A stretch of DNA of 20,311 nucleotides from Gallibacter sp963634825 (GTDB taxonomy: Bacteria; Bacillota; Clostridia; Peptostreptococcales; Anaerovoracaceae). Positions 7,748-15,703 of this stretch are shown in pieces. The notes below the pieces were generated by a model. That model was not told the origin of the DNA. It saw only the letters and a program-made list of their open reading frames with translations, and ran no database searches. The DNA is taken from assembly GCA_963634825.1 (NCBI GenBank), contig CAVHCP010000018.1, positions 1 to 20,311 on the forward strand, in the 5' to 3' direction. The translations under genes and the position numbers were made by a program. Numbering within the stretch: position 1 is the stretch's first letter; every line of letters begins with the position of its first letter.

Positions 7748-8643
7748 CATTTGTCTTTGCAGGTCAGGGCGCACAATATCAAGGTATGGGCAAGGATATT
7801 TATGAAAGTAGCAACGAGGCAAGGAAAATCTTTGATATTTCAGAGAGCCTGCGCGAGGGCACGATCGAGCAGTGCTTTAATGGCAGCGAAGAGGTTTTAA
7901 ATACAACCCTAAACACTCAGCCATGCGTATATACCGTAGATCTCGCATGCGCATATGCACTTGCGGAGGCAGGCATCGAGCCTGATATGGTAGCGGGCTT
8001 TTCGCTTGGTGAGATAGCGGCACTTACATTTGCAGGCGTTTTTAAAAAGGAAGATGGTTTTTCCTTTGTTTGCAAAAGAGCACAGTTTATGGATGAGGCT
8101 TCAAAAAAGGTTGATGGCAGCATGGTTGCGGTTATGAAGATGCAGCCTGACAAGGTCGACGTGCTTGCAAAAGCAAATGGCGTTTATGCCGTTAACTTTA
8201 ACAGCGCTATGCAGACGGTCGTAGCAGGCGAAAAGGAAAAAATCAAGGACTTTGCAAAAAAAGTAAAGGAGCAGAGGGCACTTGCCGTGCCACTAAAGGT
8301 ATCCGGGGCATTCCATACACCATATATGAATACAGCGACAGAAAAGCTGAGAGAAACACTTACAGATATGGAAATCTCAAAGCCACAGCTACCGATTTTT
8401 GCAAATATGACAGCAAATCCGTATGAGTATGCTAAAGATAAAATAATAGAAACTGTAGCAAGCCAGGCATCAAATCCGGTGATGTGGGAAAAGACGATCT
8501 TGAATATGGCAGCTGATGGCGCAGATACATTTTATGAGGTCGGACCGGGCAAAACGCTTTCGGGTTTGATTAAAAAGATTTGTCCCAAAGCGCAGGTATT
8601 TAATATAGAAAAAAAGGAAGATTTAGAAAATGCTAAAAAATAA
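7735..8643 (+). CDS. fabD: malonyl-CoA:ACP transacylase (FabD)
   Basis: A 302-residue alpha/beta hydrolase-like enzyme that moves malonyl units from CoA to AcpP. Key features are the N-terminal GQGAQYQGMG, the nucleophile S90 in GFSLGE, R115 in CKRAQFM, and H194 in GAFHTPYM. I chose the ATG at 7735 because GGAGG lies eight bases before it; an ATG at 7720 in the same frame would put that site inside the gene. It overlaps fabK by 13 bases and fabG by 14, so translation along this stretch is probably coupled. Confidence 0.96.
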   Translation: MGKIAFVFAGQGAQYQGMGKDIYESSNEARKIFDISESLREGTIEQCFNGSEEVLNTTLNTQPCVYTVDLACAYALAEAGIEPDMVAGFSLGEIAALTFAGVFKKEDGFSFVCKRAQFMDEASKKVDGSMVAVMKMQPDKVDVLAKANGVYAVNFNSAMQTVVAGEKEKIKDFAKKVKEQRALAVPLKVSGAFHTPYMNTATEKLRETLTDMEISKPQLPIFANMTANPYEYAKDKIIETVASQASNPVMWEKTILNMAADGADTFYEVGPGKTLSGLIKKICPKAQVFNIEKKEDLENAKK

Positions 8644-9370
8644 AAAAGTCGTGATAACGGGTGGCTCAAGAGGTATCGGCAAGGCGATTGCGCTCGGTAT
8701 GGCAAAAGAGGGCGCCGATATTGCTATCATATATAGTGGCAATGATGAGGCAGCAAAAGAGACATGCTCAGAGGTGCAAAGCCTTGGAAGAGAGGCTAAA
8801 TCGTTTAAATGCGATGTTGCTAATTTTGAAGATTGCAATAAGACGATAAATGATATAATCGCTGAGTTTGGAAGGATTGATGTGCTTGTAAACAATGCGG
8901 GCATTACACGAGACGGTTTGATACTTACACTTAAAGAAAAGGATTTTGATGATGTTATAAATACAAATCTTAAGGGTGCATTTAATATGATCAAGCCGGC
9001 GTCAAAAAATATGATGCGAAACAAAAAAGGCACGATTATAAATATCACATCCGTATCGGGCATGATGGGCAATGCGGGGCAGGCAAATTATGCGGCGGCA
9101 AAGGCAGGTATGATAGGACTTACAAAGACTGTTGCAAAAGAGCTTGCGCAAAGAGGTATAACATGCAATGCGATAGCACCCGGATTTGTCGAAACGCAGA
9201 TGACAGACAAGCTTTCTGAGGATGTAAAAAATGCCGTAAAGGATATGGTGCCGCTTGGCAGAATGGCAAAGCCCGAGGATATAGCAAATATGGCAGTATT
9301 TTTGGCATCGGAAAAGGCAAGCTATATCACCGGGGGAATCATCAAGGTTGACGGTGGTCTTTATATATAA
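8630..9370 (+). CDS. fabG: 3-oxoacyl-ACP reductase (FabG)
   Basis: A 246-residue short-chain dehydrogenase that reduces 3-ketoacyl-ACP with NADPH. It shows the cofactor motif TGGSRGIG (10-17), NNAG (88-91), and the catalytic S141, Y154 and K158 (SVSGMMGNAG, then QANYAAAKAG). The C-terminus YITGGIIKVDGGLYI matches the family. The ATG lies inside the end of fabD, with AAGGAAG upstream. Length and motifs are all standard. Confidence 0.96.
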   Translation: MLKNKKVVITGGSRGIGKAIALGMAKEGADIAIIYSGNDEAAKETCSEVQSLGREAKSFKCDVANFEDCNKTINDIIAEFGRIDVLVNNAGITRDGLILTLKEKDFDDVINTNLKGAFNMIKPASKNMMRNKKGTIINITSVSGMMGNAGQANYAAAKAGMIGLTKTVAKELAQRGITCNAIAPGFVETQMTDKLSEDVKNAVKDMVPLGRMAKPEDIANMAVFLASEKASYITGGIIKVDGGLYI

Positions 9371-9429
9371 AGGCAAGGCATAAAGACGAAGGAATAAGAA
9401 ATAAAGGAATTAAAGAAAAAGAGGAGCTT

Positions 9430-10674
9430 ATGAAAAAGGTAGTTGTAACAGGCATAGGGGCAGTGAGCCCTATAGGCAACACGGCAGAGCAGATGTGGCA
9501 GGCGATGTGCGAAGGCAAAAATGGTATAGGACAGATTACGAGGTTTGACACATCAGAGTATAAGGTAAAGCTCGCCGCTGAGGTTAAGGACTTTGATCCG
9601 CTTGAGTATATGGATAAATCAGAAAGCAGGAGAGAGGATTTGTATTCGCAATATGCGGTAGCTGCGGCAACTCAGGCGGTAGCAGACAGCGGTATAAATG
9701 CAGAAAATGTAGACCCATATAGATATGGAGTTTATGTCGGATCCGGTATAGGCGGTATGGCAACATTTTCAAATGAGCATACAAAGCTGATCGAAAGAGG
9801 CCCAAGGAAGGTTTCGCCGTTTTTCGTGCCGATGATTATAAGCAATATGGCTGCGGGAAATATCGCAATACGATTTGGCTGCAAGGGTGCGACTTTGCCT
9901 GTTGTGACAGCTTGTGCGACATCGACAAATGCAGTAGGCGAGGCGTACAGGAGTATCAGGCACGGATATGCTGATGTCATCATTGCAGGTGGTGCCGAGG
10001 CAACGATCATACCGATTGCAGTTGCGGGATTTACAAATTGTCAAGCGCTTTCTCTTTCGGATGATCCTAACAAAGCTTCTATTCCGTTTGATGCAAACAG
10101 AAACGGCTTTGTAATGGGCGAAGGTGCAGGAATGCTCATACTTGAGGAAGAGGAGCATGCAAAAAAGAGAGGTGCACATATATATGCGGAAGTTGTAGGA
10201 TATGGAAATACATGCGATGCGTACCATATGACTGCTCCGGATCCTGAGGCCGAAAGCTCGGCAAGAGCGATAAAAAATGCTTTTGCAGAGGCAGTAGGCG
10301 AGGATCTTGATATAGATGCTTCAAAGGTATATATAAATGCACATGGTACAAGCACACCGCTAAATGATAAGACAGAAACTATGGCTATAAAAAAAGTTTT
10401 TGGAGAGGATGCAAAAAAACTTTCGGTAAGTTCGACAAAGTCGATGACAGGTCACATGCTCGGCGCAGCCGGTGCGGTAGAGGCAATAGCAGCGATCAAG
10501 GCACTTGAGATGAGTATAGTGCCACCGACTATCAATTACAGCGAAAAAGACCCGGAATGCGATCTTGACATTACACCTAATGTGGCAAAGAAAAAGGAAC
10601 TTGAGCTAAGTGCATCGACTTCGCTTGGCTTTGGCGGACACAATGCGTGCGTGGCATTCAAAAAGTATAGATAG
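9430..10674 (+). CDS. fabF: 3-oxoacyl-ACP synthase II (FabF)
   Basis: A 414-residue elongating condensing enzyme. The Cys-His-His triad is present: C162 in TACATSTN, H305 in NAHGTSTPLND, and H342 in TGHMLGAAGA; K337 lies in the SSTKSMTGH motif. Length and the C-terminal GFGGHNACVAF are typical. The ribosome site AGAGGAG lies just before the ATG, after a 59-base A/G-rich gap from fabG. As the only elongating synthase in this operon it probably handles all chain lengths, including the steps toward longer or unsaturated acids that FabB covers in gamma-proteobacteria; that part is inferred. Confidence 0.97.
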   Translation: MKKVVVTGIGAVSPIGNTAEQMWQAMCEGKNGIGQITRFDTSEYKVKLAAEVKDFDPLEYMDKSESRREDLYSQYAVAAATQAVADSGINAENVDPYRYGVYVGSGIGGMATFSNEHTKLIERGPRKVSPFFVPMIISNMAAGNIAIRFGCKGATLPVVTACATSTNAVGEAYRSIRHGYADVIIAGGAEATIIPIAVAGFTNCQALSLSDDPNKASIPFDANRNGFVMGEGAGMLILEEEEHAKKRGAHIYAEVVGYGNTCDAYHMTAPDPEAESSARAIKNAFAEAVGEDLDIDASKVYINAHGTSTPLNDKTETMAIKKVFGEDAKKLSVSSTKSMTGHMLGAAGAVEAIAAIKALEMSIVPPTINYSEKDPECDLDITPNVAKKKELELSASTSLGFGGHNACVAFKKYR

Positions 10675-10694
10675 ATAAAAAAGAGGAGAAAAAG

Positions 10695-11147
10695 ATGGAT
10701 ACAAGAGAGATAAAGAAGTTGATAAAGCTCCTTGAGGATTCTACGCTGACATATTTGGAGGTTAGCGAGGGCGATAAAAAGATAAAATTAAAAAAGCAAA
10801 ATGAAGCGGCAAAGATAGTTCAGGCTGATGTGAGGGCGTTTGATAATGTTTTGACAACAGGTCAAGGAGCAGAGCAAAAGAAAGCAGGTGAAGATACCGC
10901 AGCAGAGCCTGAGGGCACACCTGTAAAGGCACCGATGCTTGGAGTTTTTTACAGTAAGCCGTCGCCGGAGGATGAGCCATATGTTGAAGTCGGTAAAACC
11001 GTCAGCAAGGGAGATACACTTTGCATCATAGAGGCTATGAAGCTTATGAATGAGATACCTGCTGAGGTTGGTGGCACGATAACAAAGGTTTGTGCAAATG
11101 ACGGAGATTTGATCGAGTTTGGTCAGGTGCTGTTTTATATCAAATAG
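10695..11147 (+). CDS. accB: biotin carboxyl carrier protein of acetyl-CoA carboxylase (AccB)
   Basis: A 150-residue two-part protein. The N-terminal 45 residues resemble the AccC-binding end. A flexible linker of about 30 residues rich in Gln, Ala and Glu follows, and the biotinyl domain covers about 78-150. The biotin attachment lysine is K116 in IIEAMKLMNE. It carries CO2 from the biotin carboxylase to the carboxyltransferase. AGAGGAG precedes the ATG. Biotin ligase, which must modify it, is not in the window. Confidence 0.96.
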   Translation: MDTREIKKLIKLLEDSTLTYLEVSEGDKKIKLKKQNEAAKIVQADVRAFDNVLTTGQGAEQKKAGEDTAAEPEGTPVKAPMLGVFYSKPSPEDEPYVEVGKTVSKGDTLCIIEAMKLMNEIPAEVGGTITKVCANDGDLIEFGQVLFYIK

Positions 11148-11204
11148 GCGACACATATAAAAGCCTTCAAAAAGCAAGGCACTCGTAGGGAGAAAATAAG
11201 GAAT

Positions 11205-11627
11205 ATGGATAGAAAAGAAATTGAAAAGATAATTCCGCACAGGGATTCGATGCTTTTGATAGACGAGGCGGAAATAACAGAGGACAAAAAGGCAATAGGA
11301 AAGTATACGATAAAGGGAAGCGAATGGTTTTTGGATGGGCATTTCCCGGGCAATCCTGTCGTGCCGGGCGTTGTGCTGTGTGAGATGATGGCGCAGACTT
11401 GCTCTGTTCTCTTTAAGGAAATAGATGCAAAAATTGAGGATGCGACACCGATGTTTACAGGGCTTAATAATGTTAAATTTAAAAGCCCTGTAAGGGTTGG
11501 TGATGAAATTATATTTGAATGCGAAATAAACAGAGCAAAGCCGCCCTTTTATTTTGCAAGTGGGAAAGGAAGCGTAAAAGGGAAGCTTTGCGTTACCGGA
11601 GAGTTTTCGTTTGCGTTGGTTAGATAG
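11205..11627 (+). CDS. fabZ: 3-hydroxyacyl-ACP dehydratase (FabZ)
   Basis: A 140-residue hotdog-fold enzyme that removes water from 3-hydroxyacyl-ACP. The catalytic H46 sits in DGHFPGNPVVPGV and E60 in LCEMMAQ; the N-terminal PHRDSMLLID is the usual family signature. AGGGAG lies upstream of the ATG, with a 57-base gap from accB holding only a weak GCCTT/AAGGC stem. No second FabZ/FabN-like or FabM gene is present in the operon, so how double bonds are introduced is not shown here. Confidence 0.96.
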   Translation: MDRKEIEKIIPHRDSMLLIDEAEITEDKKAIGKYTIKGSEWFLDGHFPGNPVVPGVVLCEMMAQTCSVLFKEIDAKIEDATPMFTGLNNVKFKSPVRVGDEIIFECEINRAKPPFYFASGKGSVKGKLCVTGEFSFALVR

Positions 11628-11629
11628 TT

Positions 11630-12943
11630 ATGTTTTCGAAGATTTTGATTGCCAATCGTGGCGAGATTGCAGTAAGGATAATACGAGCTTGCAGAGAGAT
11701 GGGAATATCGACAGTTGCGGTTTATTCGGAGGCGGACAGCGGCTCACTTCACGTGAGCCTTGCCGATGAGGCTGTCTGCATCGGCAAAGCGCCGGCTGCG
11801 GCAAGCTACCTGAATATGCCGGCGCTGCTGTCCGCCGCAGAACTGACCGGAGCTGTTGCAATACATCCCGGATACGGACTCTTGTCTGAAAATGCCAAAT
11901 TTGCACAGATGTGCAGGGAGTGTGGCATAACTTTCATAGGCCCATCACCTGAGATAATCGCGAGGATGGGCAACAAGGAGCAAGCAAGGCAAACTATGAA
12001 GAAGGCGGGAGTCCCTGTCATAGAGGGAAGCGAGGCATTCACAGATAAAAAGAAAGCAAAGGAATTTGCAAAAAAAATCGGTATGCCCGTTATGATCAAG
12101 GCAAGACTCGGTGGTGGAGGCAAAGGTATAAGACTTGTCGAAAAGCTCACAAACTTTGAAGAAAGCTTTGAAATTGCCTCAAGGGAGGCTATGGCCGCAT
12201 TTGGCGACGGAGCTTTGTATATCGAAAAGTATATAAATCCTGCGGCTCATATCGAGATGCAAATATTGGCAGACAAGAGTGGCAATATCGTATGTATGGG
12301 CGAGAGGCAGTGCTCGATACAGCTAAACAATCAAAAACTGATAGAGGAAACTCCTGCACCAAGATTTTCTGAGAAAAAAAGGCAGGAAATGATAAAGGCT
12401 TCAGTCAAGGCTGCCCGTGCGTGCGGATATGAAAATGCCGGTACGATAGAATATTTGGTTGACAAGTCAGGCAACTTCTATTTTATGGAAATGAATACAA
12501 GGCTTCAGGTAGAGCATACCGTGACCGAAATGGTTACAGGTAAGGATATCGTAAAGTGGCAGATACGCATAGCGGCAGGCGTTGATCTGGATTTTTCGCA
12601 AGATGATATCTGTATAAACGAAAGTGCGATCGAATGTCGCATAAATGCGAAAACAACGGGCAAAATAAAGACACTGCACTTGCCTGACGGTCCAAGCATC
12701 AGATTTGATACTGCACTGTATCAGGATTATGAAATTCCACCTTACTATGATTCGATGATAGGAAAACTCATAGTAAAGGCTGAGACGAGGGATGAAGCAA
12801 TCAGAAAGATGAAAGCTTCCCTTTGCGAGCTAATCGTGGAGGGCGTCGAAACGAATGTAGGTCAGCAGCTTGAAATTTTATCTGACGACAGGTTTGTGGA
12901 AGGCGATTATGACACCAATTTTATGGAGAGATATGAGAAATGA
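11630..12943 (+). CDS. accC: biotin carboxylase subunit of acetyl-CoA carboxylase (AccC)
   Basis: A 437-residue ATP-grasp enzyme that carboxylates the biotin on AccB with ATP and bicarbonate. It begins MFSKILIANRGEIAVRI; the glycine loop LGGGGKGIRLV lies at 160-170, and the active-site run FMEMNTRLQVEHTV holds E287, N289, R291, Q293 and E296. Relative to the E. coli motif RRHQK, this protein reads LNNQK at about 232-236, keeping the lysine but not the histidine. It starts two bases after fabZ with no good ribosome site of its own in the gap, so it probably depends on translation of fabZ. Bases about 11761-11880 are 62% G+C by hand count, well above the surrounding gene. Confidence 0.95.
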   Translation: MFSKILIANRGEIAVRIIRACREMGISTVAVYSEADSGSLHVSLADEAVCIGKAPAAASYLNMPALLSAAELTGAVAIHPGYGLLSENAKFAQMCRECGITFIGPSPEIIARMGNKEQARQTMKKAGVPVIEGSEAFTDKKKAKEFAKKIGMPVMIKARLGGGGKGIRLVEKLTNFEESFEIASREAMAAFGDGALYIEKYINPAAHIEMQILADKSGNIVCMGERQCSIQLNNQKLIEETPAPRFSEKKRQEMIKASVKAARACGYENAGTIEYLVDKSGNFYFMEMNTRLQVEHTVTEMVTGKDIVKWQIRIAAGVDLDFSQDDICINESAIECRINAKTTGKIKTLHLPDGPSIRFDTALYQDYEIPPYYDSMIGKLIVKAETRDEAIRKMKASLCELIVEGVETNVGQQLEILSDDRFVEGDYDTNFMERYEK

Positions 12944-13842
12944 TAAAGCCAAATCTTTTTAAAAAACCGCAAAATAAGCTTGAGGGCAGTGACGAATATG
13001 CAAAAACGCATACACATCAGGCAAAAGGCAAAGCAAAAGCAGTCAAGGTAGAAATTCCCGATGAGCTTTGCGTGCTGTGCCCTTCGTGCAAAAAAACTGT
13101 ATTTAGAGAGGATTTAGAAAATAATAAGTCGGTTTGTCCGTTATGCGGACATCATTTTGCTATATCGCCACGGGAAAGGATAGCAGAGCTTGTTGATGAG
13201 GACACATTTATTGAGTTTGACAGCGAGCTTCAATCGAAAAATCTGATTGACTTCCCGGGATATGATCAAAAACTTGCAAAGGCAAAGAGCCTGTCAGCCG
13301 AAAACGAGGCTGTCATATGCGGTATATGCAGGATTGAGGGTATCGAAACCTGCATATTTGTGATGAATAAAGACTTTATGATGGGAAGTATGGGAGTCGT
13401 CGTAGGAGAAAAAATAACAAGGCTCTTTGAATATGCGACAAAAAATAGACTGCCCGTCATAGGATATGCTGTTTCGGGTGGTGCAAGAATGCAGGAAGGC
13501 ATACTTTCCCTCATGCAAATGGCAAAAACAAGCGCCGCTGTCAAAAAGCATAATGATGCAGGACTTTTGTATATAGCTATTTTGACAGATCCGACAACAG
13601 GTGGCGTGACAGCAAGCTTTGCAATGGAAGCGGATATCACGCTTTCCGAACCGGGAGCACTCATTGGATTTGCAGGTCCAAGAGTTATAGAGCAGACATT
13701 GCTACAGAGACTTCCTAAGGGATTTCAGAGAGCTGAATTTGTGCTCGAAACAGGATTTTTGGATGCCATAGTTGACAGAAGAGAGCAAAAAAGGTATCTC
13801 GGCAAAGTCCTGAGATTGCATTGCGAGGAGGCGGACATTTAA
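12940..13842 (+). CDS. accD: acetyl-CoA carboxylase carboxyltransferase beta subunit (AccD)
   Basis: A 300-residue crotonase-fold subunit that, with AccA, transfers the carboxyl group from biotin to acetyl-CoA. The N-terminal zinc ribbon is complete: C47, C50, C66 and C69 (CPSCKKT and CPLCGHH). The catalytic core has MGSMGVVVGEKI, SGGARMQEG and the DPTTGGVTASFA oxyanion region. A basic N-terminal extension of about 40 residues comes before the zinc ribbon. Its ATG overlaps the accC stop by four bases, and its TAA shares one base with the accA ATG. Confidence 0.96.
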   Translation: MIKPNLFKKPQNKLEGSDEYAKTHTHQAKGKAKAVKVEIPDELCVLCPSCKKTVFREDLENNKSVCPLCGHHFAISPRERIAELVDEDTFIEFDSELQSKNLIDFPGYDQKLAKAKSLSAENEAVICGICRIEGIETCIFVMNKDFMMGSMGVVVGEKITRLFEYATKNRLPVIGYAVSGGARMQEGILSLMQMAKTSAAVKKHNDAGLLYIAILTDPTTGGVTASFAMEADITLSEPGALIGFAGPRVIEQTLLQRLPKGFQRAEFVLETGFLDAIVDRREQKRYLGKVLRLHCEEADI

Positions 13843-14630
13843 TGGAAGCATATCAGAGAGTTTTAAATAGCAGAGCCAAAGGGAGGCTGACTGCTCAGGA
13901 TTATATAGACAATTTCATAATAGACTTTACGGAGCTGCACGGCGATAAGCGTTTTGGAGATGACAAGGCGATAGTAGCCGGCATAGGGAAGCTAAAAAAT
14001 ATGTCGATTACCATTATAGCGCAGGCAAAGGGACGAAATGCTAAAGAGCGTGGAATGAGAAATTCGGGCTCGCCTCATCCGGAAGGTTACAGGAAAGCAC
14101 TTCGCCTCATGAAGCAGGCGGAGAAGTTTAAAAGACCGATTTTATGTATCGTTGATACATCCGGCGCATATCCCGGTATAGAGGCAGAAAAAAGAGGTCA
14201 AGGGCAGGCGATAGCCGAAAACCTCTACGAGATGATGACTTTAAAAACTCCGATAATAAGTCTCTTTGTCGGAGAAGGTGGCTCCGGTGGAGCGCTTGCG
14301 CTTGCCATTGCCGATAGAGTTTTTATGCTTGAAAATGCTTTTTATTCGGTCATTTCGCCTGAGGGCTGTGCAAGCATACTTTGGAAAAATGCGAAGAAAA
14401 AAAAGGAAGCTGCAGAGGCGCTAAAGCTCACGGCAGATGATTTATATAAACTTGGCGTTGCGGATAAAGTGATAAGTGAAGCTAATTTCGATGAGCATGG
14501 AAGGTTCAGAAATATACATGCTATGCTCGAGGACCTTTTGTATACGGAATTTACAAAGCTAAAGGACTTAACGCAAGCCGAGCTTCTTGAAGCTCGATAC
14601 GAAAAATTCAGAAAAATCGGTCGTATCTGA
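13842..14630 (+). CDS. accA: acetyl-CoA carboxylase carboxyltransferase alpha subunit (AccA)
   Basis: A 262-residue partner of AccD and the last gene of the operon. It shows the typical N-terminal run TAQDYIDNFIIDFTELHGD, the oxyanion motif SGAYPGIEAEKRGQ and GEGGSGGALALAI. I chose the ATG at 13842, which overlaps the accD stop by one base and has a perfect AGGAGG ten bases before it (13826-13831). The frame is open from a TTG at 13821, but that would swallow the ribosome site. At 262 residues it is shorter than the 315-320 of E. coli because it lacks the long N-terminal helix, as in other Firmicutes. Confidence 0.96.
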   Translation: MEAYQRVLNSRAKGRLTAQDYIDNFIIDFTELHGDKRFGDDKAIVAGIGKLKNMSITIIAQAKGRNAKERGMRNSGSPHPEGYRKALRLMKQAEKFKRPILCIVDTSGAYPGIEAEKRGQGQAIAENLYEMMTLKTPIISLFVGEGGSGGALALAIADRVFMLENAFYSVISPEGCASILWKNAKKKKEAAEALKLTADDLYKLGVADKVISEANFDEHGRFRNIHAMLEDLLYTEFTKLKDLTQAELLEARYEKFRKIGRI

Positions 14631-14692
14631 TGCGAGCACATGTAAATATGTATTTGCTGTGAACACATGCATCTGATGTGGGCGCATATAAA
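14625..14692 (+). repeat. three degenerate 22-base repeats at the end of accA
   Basis: Copies lie at 14625-14646, 14652-14673 and 14671-14692. The first and third differ at only four or five positions, all transitions (ATCTGATGCGAGCACATG against ATCTGATGTGGGCGCATA). The middle copy matches about 15 of 22 bases. The first copy includes the accA stop codon. Confidence 0.5.
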
Positions 14693-14697
14693 GGCAC

Positions 14698-14746
14698 AAA
14701 AAACAGCTATCATCATAGGCTATAGGCGTATGATAATAGCTGTTTT
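14698..14746. terminator. two-way terminator between accA and the HD gene
   Basis: A 16-bp stem with one mismatch, AACAGCTATCATCATA against TATGATAATAGCTGTT, surrounds an 11-base loop. On the plus strand it runs into TTTT then A/T-rich sequence; on the minus strand it runs into six Ts. It lies between convergent genes and probably ends both transcripts. Confidence 0.88.
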
Positions 14747-14761
14747 ATATTTTGTTATATG

Positions 14762-15340
14762 CTATGCTTTATGCTCGGCTTCGTAAAACTGCATAGCCTT
14801 GATTGTTCTTTCAAACAAATCGTCAAGCTCCCAGTCAAGCTGCTGGGCGCCTTTTTCTATAACGTCCCTGCTACAGCCTGCGGCAAATTTCTTATCTTTA
14901 AATTTCTTTTTGAGTGATTTTACCTTTAGCCCATCGCAATTTTTTTCGGGACGCATAAGTGCATAAGCACCAATTAGTCCTGTCAATTCGTCGACAGCAT
15001 ATAAAACCTTTTCCATTTCGAGAGTCGGCTCTATGTCACAAACAAGACCATAGCCATGAGACTGTACGGCATGGATAAGCTCGTCGCTTGCTCCGCCTTC
15101 TTTAAGAAGCTCAGGAGCTTTTAGGCAGTGCTCCTCAGGCCACATTTCAAAATCAATATCGTGCAAAAGCCCAACAATCCTCCAGAACTCTTCCTCGTCC
15201 TCATGCCCGAGTTCTTTTGCAAAATATCCCATTGCCGACGAAACTGTTTCGGCATGCTGGATATGAAACGGTTCCTTGTTATATTTTGCGAGAAGTTCAT
15301 GCGCTTGCTCGAAAGTCAAATTTGCATTTAAGTTACTCAT
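14762..15340 (-). CDS. HD-domain metal-dependent phosphohydrolase, substrate unknown
   Basis: A 192-residue soluble protein. Its metal-binding residues fit the HD family: H29 (or H26) in FHIQHAETV, the H60-D61 pair in LLHDIDFEMW, and D117 in YAVDELTGL. It has no fused domain and no (p)ppGpp synthetase part, so a small-molecule or nucleotide phosphohydrolase is likely, but the substrate cannot be called. The start is the ATG at 15340, with GGGAG about 12 bases before it and a good promoter at 15377-15405. It is a single gene, convergent with the fatty acid operon and divergent from tRNA-Lys. Confidence 0.9.
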   Translation of the reverse strand: MSNLNANLTFEQAHELLAKYNKEPFHIQHAETVSSAMGYFAKELGHEDEEEFWRIVGLLHDIDFEMWPEEHCLKAPELLKEGGASDELIHAVQSHGYGLVCDIEPTLEMEKVLYAVDELTGLIGAYALMRPEKNCDGLKVKSLKKKFKDKKFAAGCSRDVIEKGAQQLDWELDDLFERTIKAMQFYEAEHKA

Positions 15341-15376
15341 AATATAAGTCTCCCTTCTTTCTTAATAATTAGCAAT

Positions 15377-15405
15377 ATTATACTACTTGGCATATTACAA
15401 AACAA
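15377..15405 (-). promoter_or_regulatory. promoter of the HD-domain gene
   Basis: On the minus strand, -35 TTGTTT (15400-15405) and a perfect -10 TATAAT (15377-15382) have a 17-base spacer. Transcription should begin about 30 bases before the ATG at 15340. Confidence 0.75.
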
Positions 15406-15449
15406 CATCAAAAAAATAAAAAAGAAGGCAGGAAATCCACTGCAAACGC

Positions 15450-15478
15450 TTGACACCCGTATGCTTTAGTGATAGACT
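15450..15478 (+). promoter_or_regulatory. promoter of tRNA-Lys
   Basis: A consensus -35 TTGACA (15450-15455) and -10 TAGACT (15473-15478) are separated by 17 bases. The start would be near 15485, about 60 bases before the mature tRNA. Confidence 0.75.
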
Positions 15479-15504
15479 TATCAATGCGTTATGTAGCGCA
15501 ATGC

Positions 15505-15526
15505 AGAGCGACCTTCGCTTCGCTCT
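15505..15526 (+). other. hairpin in the tRNA-Lys leader
   Basis: A perfect 7-bp stem, AGAGCGA with TCGCTCT, and an 8-base loop lie 18 bases before the tRNA. Being in the primary transcript, it may shape 5' processing. Confidence 0.5.
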
Positions 15527-15543
15527 CTAAAACATAGCAATAT

Positions 15544-15619
15544 GCACCATTAGCTCAGCTGGCAGAGCACCTGACTCTTAATCAGGGTGTCCGGGGTTCG
15601 AACCCCCGATGGTGTACCA
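15544..15619 (+). tRNA. tRNA-Lys (anticodon CTT)
   Basis: All arms fold. The acceptor GCACCAT pairs with ATGGTGT (the first pair is G-U), the anticodon stem is CCTGA/TCAGG around the loop CTCTTAA, which gives anticodon CTT (Lys, AAG codons), and the T arm is CCGGG-GTTCGAA-CCCCG-like. The CCA end is encoded (15617-15619). Confidence 0.96.
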
Positions 15620-15623
15620 TTAG

Positions 15624-15656
15624 AAACCCGCTATTTTCAAAAATAGCGGGGTTTTT
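15624..15656 (+). terminator. terminator of tRNA-Lys
   Basis: AACCCGCTATTTT and AAAATAGCGGGGTT form a long stem with one extra G and a short loop, then a run of five Ts. It starts within ten bases of the tRNA end. Confidence 0.88.
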
Positions 15657-15703
15657 ATTACCATTTTGCCCTATAACCCACCATGTGAAAAAGCGTTGAT
15701 AAA

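Noticed and set aside
13821..13841. TTG start for accA adding seven residues
   Set aside because: The AGGAGG at 13826 would be inside the gene; the ATG at 13842 fits the family start.
15544..15619. tRNA-Lys as an integration site for a mobile element
   Set aside because: No second copy of the tRNA 3' end and no integrase is seen downstream in the window.
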